A stretch of 64,000 nucleotides of DNA. It comes from Paenibacillus_E sp052115445 (GTDB lineage: Bacteria > Bacillota > Bacilli > Paenibacillales > NBRC-103111). The notes under the pieces are model-generated. The model ran no database searches. It was not told where the DNA came from and saw nothing but the letters and a program-made list of their open reading frames with translations. Each line of letters opens with the position of its first letter. The stretch's first letter is position 1. The position numbers were made by a program, and so were the translations under genes. The DNA is taken from positions 1 to 64,000 of the forward strand of contig NZ_JBFRGR010000020.1 in NCBI RefSeq assembly GCF_052115445.1, read 5' to 3'. Below are positions 50,435-59,288 of this stretch, one piece after another.

Positions 50435-51622
50435 ATGACTCGTCAAATCAGTAATACAATGCTCAAGTTTTGTGTTGTCATTATTGCATTCCAAGATGTA
50501 GCTGCAGGAGTAGCAGGTGCCATAATGGCAGATATTATTAATGCGTTTCCTCAATTCAATCCCACAATAGTGATGTTAGTAGCTACATTTCCAGGTTTTT
50601 TGTCCATTTTTACAGCACTCTTTTATGGAAAACTGTGCAAATTCATAAAAAAGAAAACGCTTTTGATGATCGGATTGATCTTATTCATAGCCGGCGGAGT
50701 ACTTCCTACTTTTATGGACAGTCTCCCGTTAATTATTATGATGAGAGGTATTCTAGGACTCGGAGTCGGCCTAACCTTACCGCTGTCAATGGATCTTGTT
50801 ATGGACTTCTTCGAAGGAAAAGAAAGAGATTTCTTGATGGGATTAGGAAATGCAACGATTTCATGTATTGGAGCCATATTCTTTCAACTAGTTGGCGGAA
50901 TCTTGGCCGATGCTTATGGTTGGCACTACGGTTTCCTGACGTACATGTTCCCCATTTGGATACTCATTGTAACAGCCCTTTGGCTGCCTGAACCTGAAAA
51001 GAAACAAGTGCCTTCTGCATCAGCTGCTCCGGCTAAACTACCGGCTGTCGTATATTGGATTTGTTTGGCACAAGTCATATTTTCTGCGTTGATTTATGGA
51101 TATGTGACCAACATATCTGTTGTCATAGAGAACGATCAGTTAGGCAGTGCTACCGAAGCTGGATTGGCAATATCTGTATTTACTTTTGGAACGATGATCT
51201 CAGGATTTTTATTTGGAAAAATAAAACGTGCACTCCCAATGTACAACATGCCTGTTGCTATTTTAGTGACAGGAGTAGGAATGTTGATTTGTTACTTAGG
51301 TGTAAGCTTGAGCACAATTTTTGTTGGAAGCATTATCGGTGGATTTGGAATGGGGCTAGGTCTTACAGGGGTATTCGCTAAAATATCGGAGACTGCTCCT
51401 GCTGGCGCAGTTTCGGCTGGCATGGGGTTAGTCGTTGTCGGTCAAGGATTAGGGGGAATCCTAGGACCTTTTGCTTATCAACTTATACAAAACATATTCA
51501 ACCAAGAAATCGGCAGGTTTCCATTGGCCATAAGTGCAGTAGGACTTCTTCTGTTGTGTGTAATTTGGGCGCTTATTGTTATGAGAACTAAAAAGGATAT
51601 TGCGGTTTCAGTAGGACAGTAA
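50435..51622 (+). CDS. MFS transporter
   Basis: A 395-residue major facilitator with about 12 membrane segments. ATG 50435 follows AAGGAGG. KLCKFIKKKTLLMIG near residue 70 is the loop 2-3 region, though the canonical G-x-x-x-DR-x-GR-R motif is not strict. The second half repeats the pattern with FGKIKRALPM. It lies just before the regulator and the meta-cleavage operon and carries a cre box, so it may import that pathway's substrate. The substrate is unknown, and it does not show the AAHS signature of the porter at 22598. Confidence 0.83.
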   Translation: MTRQISNTMLKFCVVIIAFQDVAAGVAGAIMADIINAFPQFNPTIVMLVATFPGFLSIFTALFYGKLCKFIKKKTLLMIGLILFIAGGVLPTFMDSLPLIIMMRGILGLGVGLTLPLSMDLVMDFFEGKERDFLMGLGNATISCIGAIFFQLVGGILADAYGWHYGFLTYMFPIWILIVTALWLPEPEKKQVPSASAAPAKLPAVVYWICLAQVIFSALIYGYVTNISVVIENDQLGSATEAGLAISVFTFGTMISGFLFGKIKRALPMYNMPVAILVTGVGMLICYLGVSLSTIFVGSIIGGFGMGLGLTGVFAKISETAPAGAVSAGMGLVVVGQGLGGILGPFAYQLIQNIFNQEIGRFPLAISAVGLLLLCVIWALIVMRTKKDIAVSVGQ

Positions 51623-51646
51623 GACGCGTTACACGGATCTGAATGG

Positions 51647-51698
51647 ACACCTCTTCTGTTGTGTGTTTTTCAAAACCACGACGAAACAGAAGAGGTGT
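51647..51698 (+). terminator. Long hairpin after the MFS gene
   Basis: ACACCTCTTCTGTT (51647-51660) pairs perfectly with AACAGAAGAGGTGT (51685-51698) around a 24-base loop. There is no T run, so it may be a processing or attenuation structure rather than a strong terminator. Confidence 0.5.
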
Positions 51699-51762
51699 AT
51701 GTTGGATAAGAGAAGGTTACAGCTAACAATGAGAAGCGAATAAGCAGCAGCATAGGAGGAAG

Positions 51763-53583
51763 ATGAAACAAATGGAAATGTATCTATTCAATAAGAAAAT
51801 TTCAACAACCCCTGGTGCTGTTGGACTTCTTCGCAAAGCATTAATTGAGAATCTCGGAAACAAGAGAGCGAAAGGCTTTCTTCTTCGCTATGGATGGAGC
51901 TTAGGTGTTAGCGATGCGGAAGAGGCTATGAAAATAAGTTCGTCCATAGAATTTCTCATCAAGCAGGCTTCTATTCTCCATTTAAGTACGGGACATTTCA
52001 GAGACATTCAATCCGAGCGGTTTATTGAAATGAAAGATCCGAAAAATATTAAATCGCTGAATGGAAGAGGGAAATGGATTGATTCATTTGAAGCCATAGA
52101 GCATCTTCAATATCATGGCAAATCCGATTCTCCGGTATGTCATACGTTAACTGGCTACGCGAGCGGTTACATGTCAACCATTTGCAAACAAAATGTAGTT
52201 GTCAAAGAAACCAGCTGCATTGGAATGGGTGACAGCGAGTGCCAATTTGAAGTGAAGGTAGAATGGGGAAATAATATTCAAGCTGAGCTGAACGACTATC
52301 ATGAAATGAATATTATTGAAGAACTTGAGTATACATATGAGCAGTTGCTAGAACAGCGGAATTATATTGAAAAGGTCTCGATGTTTCATAAAAAGTTAAT
52401 TGAAAGTGTTTCAAATGGAAGTAATTTGCAGGATATTGCCGATGCCACATTTGAATTATTGCGAATTCCCGTATCCTTTGAGGACCTGAGTTTTCAGAAA
52501 ATTGCTTATTCAGGACTAAATAAAGAGGAATATGTCACTTTAAATAAGAACTTGAAAGAAATTTTAATTCAAAAATATAGTCATAATAATCTGTTGCCTT
52601 CATTTCATGAAACGACGGAATTACAAACGTCTCGGCATGAACGACTTATTACTCCCATCATTGTACAGAAAAAAATAATCGGATATTGTACATTCCATTA
52701 TTTGGAAGGTATTGTGAAAATTGCTGAGAATGATTCCATGTTTATTGAAAGGGTAGCCAGTGCAGCATCTTTGTACCTTTTAAATGAAAAAACCAGTTTT
52801 GAAGCACTGGAAAAGATGAAGGGATATTTTTTAGAACAAATTCTAAAAAAGCAATATTCTTCAAAGGAAGAAATTATAAATCGTNGACGATATATGGGCT
52901 TTGATTTTGAATCTCCCTTTTATATTGCAGCTATAGATTATTGTGAAAAGGGGACAGCTCCCCACAATAATGATCACTTTGAGCAAGTTTCAGAGACCAT
53001 TGTGAAGTATTTGGATATTCAAGGCTATAAAGCACTAATCGGACAGTATGAGAGCCGTATAGTTATGTTCATTCCTTCAACGATCCATTTAGTTCCTAAT
53101 ATGGATCGGATTCTGAAACACATGGAAAATGCGAATCCAAGTTATCGGTATAAAATTGGCATTAGCGATCAATCGAATGCTATCGAAAATGTGATGGAAT
53201 CCTTGGAGGAGTCTTTTATTTCATTGCGAATGTCGGTTGAGAAGAAAATTATTCATTTTAAAGATTTGGGAATCGTAGGCGTGTTAATTAATTCAAAAAA
53301 TGTGAGTGGAATTCAAAAAATCGCGAAACAGGAATTAGGGCCTTTATATAAATCAGAGGATGCCAAGATGAATGAATTGATAAAAACATTGTACATATTT
53401 TTATCAAATGGCGGGAAACTGCAAAAAACGATGGAGGATCTTTCACTGTCGATGAGTGGTCTCATGTATCGGATTAACAAAATCGAAAAATTACTGAATA
53501 AGGAGCTGCGGGATTCATCGCAGAGCTATCAGCTTTTATTGATTTTGGATTCTTTGTTAGCTTTGGGTGAGTTTAAAATATAG
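51763..53583 (+). CDS. XylR_N-V4R-PucR type aromatic-responsive activator
   Basis: A 606-residue transcriptional regulator. Residues about 10-115 resemble the XylR_N aromatic-sensing domain (RAKGFLLRYGWSLG). Residues 125-190 form a V4R small-molecule domain (TLTGYASGYMSTIC, then CIGMGDSECQFEVK). A coiled linker near 200-225 leads into a GAF/CdaR-like middle. The last 60 residues form a PucR-type helix-turn-helix (MEDLSLSMSGLMYRINKIEKLL). The AAA+ sigma-54 domain of true XylR proteins is missing. It probably activates the following operon when a phenolic or aromatic ligand binds. ATG 51763 is only three bases from AGGAGG; ATG 51772 is an alternative. N at 52885. Confidence 0.85.
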   Translation: MKQMEMYLFNKKISTTPGAVGLLRKALIENLGNKRAKGFLLRYGWSLGVSDAEEAMKISSSIEFLIKQASILHLSTGHFRDIQSERFIEMKDPKNIKSLNGRGKWIDSFEAIEHLQYHGKSDSPVCHTLTGYASGYMSTICKQNVVVKETSCIGMGDSECQFEVKVEWGNNIQAELNDYHEMNIIEELEYTYEQLLEQRNYIEKVSMFHKKLIESVSNGSNLQDIADATFELLRIPVSFEDLSFQKIAYSGLNKEEYVTLNKNLKEILIQKYSHNNLLPSFHETTELQTSRHERLITPIIVQKKIIGYCTFHYLEGIVKIAENDSMFIERVASAASLYLLNEKTSFEALEKMKGYFLEQILKKQYSSKEEIINRXRYMGFDFESPFYIAAIDYCEKGTAPHNNDHFEQVSETIVKYLDIQGYKALIGQYESRIVMFIPSTIHLVPNMDRILKHMENANPSYRYKIGISDQSNAIENVMESLEESFISLRMSVEKKIIHFKDLGIVGVLINSKNVSGIQKIAKQELGPLYKSEDAKMNELIKTLYIFLSNGGKLQKTMEDLSLSMSGLMYRINKIEKLLNKELRDSSQSYQLLLILDSLLALGEFKI

Positions 53584-53594
53584 CAAAAAACAAT

Positions 53595-53634
53595 AAAAAC
53601 CATCTGAAATTCACAAGAATTCAGATGGTTTTTT
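53595..53634 (+). terminator. Terminator of the regulator gene
   Basis: AAAACCATCTGAA pairs with TTCAGATGGTTTT around a short loop and is followed by further T residues. Confidence 0.85.
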
Positions 53635-53705
53635 CTCTAGAAAGAGCAAAGTGGATTTTCTAAAATAGAGATAAGAAAGGGCTTTCAAGAGANGGGCGTT
53701 TATCA

Positions 53706-54545
53706 ATGAAGAACCTGAGTCAAGCATTAATAAAAACCAGTAACTTTGAAACGTATGTGAATCGTGCAGGCGAGGGTAATGCAGAAACGATTTTGTTTCT
53801 ACATGGATCCGGACCAGGGGTTTTCGCTTGGGCCAACTGGCGGTATGCGTTAGATGCTTGCAGCGAAACGTATGACTGTATTGCTCCCGATCTTTTGGGC
53901 TTTGGAGAAAGTGGTCACCCAGATATACTCCCCAAAAACAGACAAGGCTGGATGACTCACTGGGTGAATCAATTGATTGAGCTTCTGGATGAGCTGGGTA
54001 TTCAGAAGGCGCACTTAGTAGGGAACTCGTTAGGCTGCTCAATTGCTCTGGAATTATTATTAGAATATCCCGAACGCTTTGATCGTGTAGTCCTGATGGG
54101 TCCTGGCGGGACGCCGAATACAAAGCTAAGTCCGGAGCTAGCTCGCGCAAAGGGATTTTATGAAAATCCATCACCCAAGAAACTGCGGCAAATTATGAGT
54201 TGGTTTGTGTATGATGCGGAACTGCTGGCGCCGGAGATCGACATCCTCGCTGAAAAAAGATACGAAACGGCGATGCGACCTGAAATACGTCTTTCCAATG
54301 ATTCTATTTTCTCGACTGCTGCTGTGCCTGTGCCTGAAACGGCACTTGCTCGAATAAAACAGCCTGTTTTACTCGTACATGGTCGTGATGACAAGGTTTG
54401 CTCGGTGGAATCCAGCTATTATTTTCTTTCACATCTACCAAACGCACAAATGCATGTATATGCGAAATGCGGACATTGGACGCAAATCGAGAATCGTGAT
54501 AGCTTCAATCATTTAATTCAGCTTTTTTTTGTCAGCGAAATATAA
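53706..54545 (+). CDS. Meta-cleavage product C-C bond hydrolase (alpha/beta fold)
   Basis: A 279-residue hydrolase of the BphD/MhpC/HsaD group, which splits vinylogous 1,5-diketones formed by extradiol cleavage into 2-hydroxypentadienoate-type acid and a carboxylic acid. HGSGPGVFAWANWR at residues 33-46 is the oxyanion region characteristic of this group. The catalytic triad appears as Ser108 (GNSLGCS), Asp228 (HGRDDK) and His257 (CGHWTQIE). The next gene is the extradiol dioxygenase. A C-C hydrolase implies that the cleaved catechol carries a carbon substituent next to a hydroxyl, so the ring-cleavage product is a ketone. The N at 53693 lies in the leader. Confidence 0.87.
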   Translation: MKNLSQALIKTSNFETYVNRAGEGNAETILFLHGSGPGVFAWANWRYALDACSETYDCIAPDLLGFGESGHPDILPKNRQGWMTHWVNQLIELLDELGIQKAHLVGNSLGCSIALELLLEYPERFDRVVLMGPGGTPNTKLSPELARAKGFYENPSPKKLRQIMSWFVYDAELLAPEIDILAEKRYETAMRPEIRLSNDSIFSTAAVPVPETALARIKQPVLLVHGRDDKVCSVESSYYFLSHLPNAQMHVYAKCGHWTQIENRDSFNHLIQLFFVSEI

Positions 54546-54570
54546 AATACGATTCAAGGAGTATAAATAG

Positions 54571-55524
54571 ATGAAATTACCTGAAATAGCAAAATTAGGA
54601 CACGTTGCACTCGTTACACCTGACCTTGATAAATCACTCTGGTTTTTCCGCGATGTCATCGGTTTGGAAGTAACCGAAGAAAAAAATGGGACGATTTATT
54701 TGCGGGCATGGGGAGAGTGGGAGCATCACTCCCTTTCATTAACAGCCGGCGATCGGGGTTACGTTGACCACATCGCTTGGAGAACGAAGCGTCCTGAAGA
54801 TGTTGAAGGGTTTGCGGAGTTGCTTGAAAAAGCGGGAACAGAAGTCAAGTGGATTGATGCAGGTGTAGAGGCAGGTCAAGGACGTGCGATTCGTTTTAAG
54901 CTCCCAAGTCAGCATTCATTTGAAATTTACTACGATATTGAAAAACCAAAAGCAGAAGAAGGCAGACGTTCCGTACTGAAAAACCAAACCTATAAGGCTT
55001 GGAGTCGCGGCATATCCCCAAGAAGGTTTGACCATGTCAATATTGCCACCTCGATGGATGTTGGCGATATTATCGATTATTTGGGTCAGCAATTAGGCTT
55101 TAAGCTACGTGAATATGTGAAATACGATAGAAAATCGATCGTGGCCGGGTGGATGAGTGTGACGTCTTTAGTACACGATATCGCCGTTATTTCCAGGCCG
55201 CAGGCCAAAACACCTAACCAGCTTCACCACATTTCTTATTGGCTGGACAATGCGCAGGATATGCTGCGGGCGGCAGATATTTTGAGCGAAGAAGGCATAA
55301 AGTTCGTTGGACCTGGCAAGCACGGCGTATCGCAAGCGATCTATCTATACGTGAAAGACCCAGGCAGCGGATGCAGAGTTGAATTATTCAGTGGATCTTA
55401 TTTGATTTTTGAACCGGATTGGGAGCCTGTGGAGTGGGCGGAAGAGGATCACGCGATCGGCAACACCTATTGGGGTGAAACTGTGAGCGATAAGGAATTG
55501 AATAAATCCACAATCGAAGCTTAA
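54571..55524 (+). CDS. Extradiol (catechol 2,3-) dioxygenase, type I
   Basis: A 317-residue two-domain vicinal oxygen chelate protein that opens catechols next to the hydroxyls. ATG 54571 follows AAGGAG. The probable iron ligands are His155 (RRFDHVNI), His219 or His220 (NQLHHISYW) and Glu271 (CRVELFSG), all in the C-terminal domain as expected. Between the hydrolase and the other genes it should act on a substituted catechol made by the HsaA-like monooxygenase. The substrate cannot be named; biphenyl-, steroid- and phenylpropionate-type catechols are all used by relatives. Confidence 0.9.
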   Translation: MKLPEIAKLGHVALVTPDLDKSLWFFRDVIGLEVTEEKNGTIYLRAWGEWEHHSLSLTAGDRGYVDHIAWRTKRPEDVEGFAELLEKAGTEVKWIDAGVEAGQGRAIRFKLPSQHSFEIYYDIEKPKAEEGRRSVLKNQTYKAWSRGISPRRFDHVNIATSMDVGDIIDYLGQQLGFKLREYVKYDRKSIVAGWMSVTSLVHDIAVISRPQAKTPNQLHHISYWLDNAQDMLRAADILSEEGIKFVGPGKHGVSQAIYLYVKDPGSGCRVELFSGSYLIFEPDWEPVEWAEEDHAIGNTYWGETVSDKELNKSTIEA

Positions 55525-55541
55525 GCAGAGAAGGGGATATT

Positions 55542-57047
55542 GTGAATGAGATGCGGAAATATGAAACGGATGTAGTTGTCATAGGAGCAGGAAATGCTGC
55601 CATGTGTGCCGCTATTTCTGCTAGGGAAAACGGAGCCAATGTCATTGTGCTTGAGAAAGCGCCTGAAGCTGAAAAAGGCGGAAACAGCACATTTACCCAT
55701 GGATCCATTCGGTTTGTCTATAACGGTGTAGAAGATCTGAAACAAATTATCCCTGATCTTACTCCGGAAGAAATCGAGAATACAGACTTTGGCGAGTATA
55801 GTGAGGAAGCCTTTTTTGAGGACATGTGCAATGTCACGGAATATCGGACGGATCCGGAATTAGCTTCGCTTCTGACAAGTCAAAGCTTTGAAACGATGCT
55901 TTGGATGAAATCCCATAAGGTAAGGTTTGTGCCTATTTATGGTCGTCAAGCCTTTAAGGTTGACGGGAAATTCAAATTCTGGGGCGGAATGATCGTTGAA
56001 TCCGTAGGCGGCGGACCGGGTTTAGTGGNGGCGCTGCATGAAGAAGCCTCGCGTTTAGGTGTTCAAGTTTTATTCGATGCGATGGCAACAGAGCTCATTC
56101 ATGATGATGAGGGTGTACGTGGCGTCATTTTCAAGCATAAAGGGAAAACGACCGAAATTCATGCCAAAGCAGTTATCTTGGCTTCCGGTGGCTTTCATGC
56201 AAACGCAGAAATGAGAACACGCTACTTAGGTCCCAAGTGGGACTTGGCCAAAGCAAGAGGGAGCCGCTTTAACACGGGAGACGGTATTCAAATGGCTTTA
56301 AGGATTGGCGCGATGTCTTACGGAAACTGGTCAGGCGTTCACGCAGTGGGTGGGGATCGCTATGCGCCTGAATATGGCGAAGGCTCCCAGAAGCTCAGCT
56401 ATCCCTTCGGGATTATGGTCAACGCGGAAGGGAAGCGTTTCGTTGATGAAGGGGCAGATTTCCGTAATTACACGTACGCAAAATATGGCAGGGTGATCCT
56501 TGAACAACCAGGACAATTCGCATGGCAAATTTTCGATCGAAAGGTAACGCATTTATTACGTGATGAATATCGCCTTAAGCAGGCTACGAAAGTACAAGCG
56601 AATAGCCTTGAGGAATTAGCCAAAAAGCTTGAGGGTGTTGATTCCGCAGCCTTTCTAAACATGGTGAAGGAATACAATGCGGCTATCCGTCAAGACATCC
56701 CATTTAATCCCAACATGAAAGACGGCCGTTGTACCGAGGGGCTCAGTGTGGATAAATCAAATTGGGCGAATACGTTGGATGAAGGTCCATTTGAAGCCTA
56801 TGCAGTCACATGCAGCATTACCTTTACATTCGGCGGCTTGCGAGTTAACGCTAATACGGAAGTTCAAGATGTTTTATCGAAATCCATTCCAGGACTTTAT
56901 GCAGCGGGTGAAATGGTAGGGGGATTATTCTACTTTAACTATCCAGGTGGTACCGGTTTAATGGCTGGTTCTGTTTTTGGAAAAATAGCAGGTGAAAATG
57001 CTGCTAGCTTTATTGCTAGTTCTGGCATGAAATCATTCGAATTATAA
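55542..57047 (+). CDS. FAD-dependent dehydrogenase (TcuA/fumarate reductase-like)
   Basis: A 501-residue flavoprotein of the succinate dehydrogenase/fumarate reductase/3-ketosteroid dehydrogenase family. The FAD-binding motif VVVIGAGNAAMCAAISA is at residues 10-26. Further segments are GGNSTFTHGSIRFVY near 45, VILASGGFHAN near 215 and TFGGLRVNANTEVQD near 430, ending GGLFYFNYPGGTGLMAGSVFGK. It resembles tricarballylate dehydrogenase TcuA and steroid-ring dehydrogenases. With EtfBA and a quinone oxidoreductase in the same operon, it probably removes hydrogens from a saturated or partly saturated substrate and passes the electrons to ETF. GTG 55542 or ATG 55551 may be the start. N at 56029. Confidence 0.82.
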   Translation: MNEMRKYETDVVVIGAGNAAMCAAISARENGANVIVLEKAPEAEKGGNSTFTHGSIRFVYNGVEDLKQIIPDLTPEEIENTDFGEYSEEAFFEDMCNVTEYRTDPELASLLTSQSFETMLWMKSHKVRFVPIYGRQAFKVDGKFKFWGGMIVESVGGGPGLVXALHEEASRLGVQVLFDAMATELIHDDEGVRGVIFKHKGKTTEIHAKAVILASGGFHANAEMRTRYLGPKWDLAKARGSRFNTGDGIQMALRIGAMSYGNWSGVHAVGGDRYAPEYGEGSQKLSYPFGIMVNAEGKRFVDEGADFRNYTYAKYGRVILEQPGQFAWQIFDRKVTHLLRDEYRLKQATKVQANSLEELAKKLEGVDSAAFLNMVKEYNAAIRQDIPFNPNMKDGRCTEGLSVDKSNWANTLDEGPFEAYAVTCSITFTFGGLRVNANTEVQDVLSKSIPGLYAAGEMVGGLFYFNYPGGTGLMAGSVFGKIAGENAASFIASSGMKSFEL

Positions 57048-57076
57048 AATATCCTACTCAGGGAGAGATGATACTA

Positions 57077-58270
57077 ATGGCTAGAGTTGCAGAGATAGAC
57101 ACGATGCTTGTTGATAAAGCCCGCTCTTTCATTCCAAGATTGCGTGAGCGGGGAGCGGAAACGGATAATATTCGGCGAATACCGGAAGCGACAATCGAAG
57201 AGTTAAAGGAAGCAGGTCTATTCAAGATTCTTCGTCCTCACATGTACGGAGGATTTCAAAGCAACATGAGAACCTATACGGATTGTATTGTCGAGATTTC
57301 CCAAGGGTGCGGTTCAACGGGGTGGATCGTAGCACTTTGTGCGATTCGAGAGCTTATGGTAGCGGAGTCATTTTCTGAAAAAACCCATCAAGAAATTTTC
57401 GGGGAAAACGAAGATGTCGTTTTTGCAGGGGTTTATGAGCCAAGGAAGTGCATCGCCAAACGTGTAGAAGGGGGATACATGATTGAGGAGGGGTTCTGGA
57501 TGTTTTGCTCGGGCTCTCTTCATGCTAGTTGGGGTTACTTTGGTATGCCTGTTATGGATGAAAAGGGGAAGTTAATCGATCAATGCTTGATGACGGTGCC
57601 ATTTAATCAGATGGAGATCATGGATGATTGGCATACGATGGGGTTAAGAGGGACAGGGAGCAACAGTGTTAAAATGAATAACGTTTTTATTCCGGATCAT
57701 CGGGTCGTCTCGTTTTCCCAAGCATTAAATGGAAATTTTGCATCCCAACACCTTCGTGACGTGCCCTTATACAATACGGCGCTTTTCCCTTCTTTAATTC
57801 TGTCTTTGGGGTTGCCGGGCTTAGGATTGGTAAAGGCCGCATTGGAATTTTTTCAGGATAAACTGCCAGGCCGAAAAGCTGCTCATATCGGTGTAGAATA
57901 TGTACGCGATGCGGCTAGTACGCACCTAATGATAGCTGAAGCTTCATTGAAAATTGATTCAGCTTCCATGCACTATTACCGGGTTGCCGATGATCTTGAT
58001 GATTGGGCGCAGCGTGGAACATACATGGATAAACCTACAAGAGTAAGGGCGTTGGCCGATATCGGATATGCCAATCAGATGTGCAAAGAAGCTCTTGATC
58101 TTCTGATGCTTGCCAGCGGATCAGGTTTTGTGTATGAAGGAAACCCTCTTCAACGAATATTCCGTGATTTTTGGACATTGTATTCACACAGATCGCTCTC
58201 ACCTAACATTACCAAAGAGAATTACGGTCGGGTTCTGAGCGGACTGGAATCTAATGCTCTAAGGTATTAG
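57077..58270 (+). CDS. HsaA-like flavin-dependent monooxygenase, oxygenase component
   Basis: A 397-residue member of the acyl-CoA-dehydrogenase fold (group D flavin monooxygenases), like HsaA and the C2 component of 4-hydroxyphenylacetate hydroxylase. ATG 57077 has GGGAGAG at good distance, better than ATG 57068. Typical segments are LFKILRPHMYGGFQ near residue 46, GCGSTGWIVAL near 77, GFWMFCSGSLHASWG near 140 and WHTMGLRGTGSNSVKMNNVFIP near 190. It should ortho-hydroxylate a phenol to the catechol used by the extradiol dioxygenase, with FMNH2 or FADH2 from a separate reductase. No reductase is in this operon. An acyl-CoA dehydrogenase role is less likely from these motifs. Confidence 0.83.
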   Translation: MARVAEIDTMLVDKARSFIPRLRERGAETDNIRRIPEATIEELKEAGLFKILRPHMYGGFQSNMRTYTDCIVEISQGCGSTGWIVALCAIRELMVAESFSEKTHQEIFGENEDVVFAGVYEPRKCIAKRVEGGYMIEEGFWMFCSGSLHASWGYFGMPVMDEKGKLIDQCLMTVPFNQMEIMDDWHTMGLRGTGSNSVKMNNVFIPDHRVVSFSQALNGNFASQHLRDVPLYNTALFPSLILSLGLPGLGLVKAALEFFQDKLPGRKAAHIGVEYVRDAASTHLMIAEASLKIDSASMHYYRVADDLDDWAQRGTYMDKPTRVRALADIGYANQMCKEALDLLMLASGSGFVYEGNPLQRIFRDFWTLYSHRSLSPNITKENYGRVLSGLESNALRY

Positions 58271-58314
58271 ATACTGCCGAAGCACAAATCTCATACGCGA
58301 TAGGAGAGTTTACA

Positions 58315-59250
58315 TTGAAACTTGTCACTTATTCCTTGAATAATCAACCTTATCGAATTGGTATTTTGGCAGACGATCAAACCATTGTAGATCCGCAGCA
58401 AGCGTATATCGAGAAGTTGAAAGCGCAAGGCCAGTTAAGAGCAGAGGTGATTGCCGGCGCACTGCTTCCGACAGACACTACGGCCTTTCTTGAAGGCGGT
58501 GATCTTACGCTTCATGCCGCAAAAGAAGCGCTTCAATATGCTTTAACCGGCAGCGGATCGGCAGCAAAGGTTCGAATGAGCGATATCACGCTTGGAGCGC
58601 CGGTACTTCGTCCGAACAAGATCATCTGTGTCGGGTTAAATTATAAGGATCATATCCAAGAAATGAACTTGGGATATCCCGAATTTCCCGTTATTTTCAA
58701 TAAATTCAGCACGGCAATTGCCGCACCATATGATGAGTTCCCGTTATCCTCCAAGCTGACGCAAAAGCTTGATTACGAAGCGGAGTTTGCCTTCGTTATT
58801 GGTAAGAAATGCAAACATATTTCTCAGGCTGATGCGTTGGACTACGTGGCGGGATATACGGTTGTCAATGATATTACAGCGAGAGACTTACAAAATCGGA
58901 CGATTCAGTGGCTGCAAGGGAAAACACTTGATAAGAGTCTTCCTATAGGTCCTTGTCTAGTGCTGAAGGATGAAATTCCGGACCCGCATGTGTTGAACAT
59001 TTCTTTATCCGTAAACGGCGAGCTGAGACAAAAATCGAACACGAATCAGCTTGTGTTTAACGTAAACTATCTTGTTGAATTTCTATCGAACATCATGACG
59101 CTGGAGCCGGGGGATATCGTCTGCACGGGGACGCCGGGAGGTGTGGGTGATTCCAAAGGTTTATACCTTAAAGACGGCGATGTCGTAAAGGTTGAAATCA
59201 GCGGCATCGGCGCTATCGAGACTCGGATTGTTGAGGCAGACAGAGCATAA
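58315..59250 (+). CDS. Fumarylacetoacetate hydrolase-family enzyme
   Basis: A 311-residue FAH-fold protein that binds a divalent metal. TTG 58315 follows TAGGAGAG. Core motifs are KIICVGLNYKDHIQEM near residue 103, DYEAEFAFVIGKKCKHIS near 152 with the acidic metal ligands, GYTVVNDITARDLQ near 180, and GDIVCTGTPGGVG near 265. FAH members hydrate, isomerise, decarboxylate or hydrolyse 2-oxo-alkenoates. Here it probably acts on the dienoate left by the C-C hydrolase. The exact reaction is not decided. Confidence 0.85.
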   Translation: MKLVTYSLNNQPYRIGILADDQTIVDPQQAYIEKLKAQGQLRAEVIAGALLPTDTTAFLEGGDLTLHAAKEALQYALTGSGSAAKVRMSDITLGAPVLRPNKIICVGLNYKDHIQEMNLGYPEFPVIFNKFSTAIAAPYDEFPLSSKLTQKLDYEAEFAFVIGKKCKHISQADALDYVAGYTVVNDITARDLQNRTIQWLQGKTLDKSLPIGPCLVLKDEIPDPHVLNISLSVNGELRQKSNTNQLVFNVNYLVEFLSNIMTLEPGDIVCTGTPGGVGDSKGLYLKDGDVVKVEISGIGAIETRIVEADRA

Positions 59251-59288
59251 GTGCAAACCAAGAATGGATGCAGCCGGAGGGGAAAGCA

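Noticed and set aside
53706..58270. Steroid degradation (HsaA/HsaC/HsaD set plus ketosteroid dehydrogenase)
   Set aside because: Individual families match, but no other steroid-ring genes occur and the same families serve many substituted phenols. The substrate is left open.
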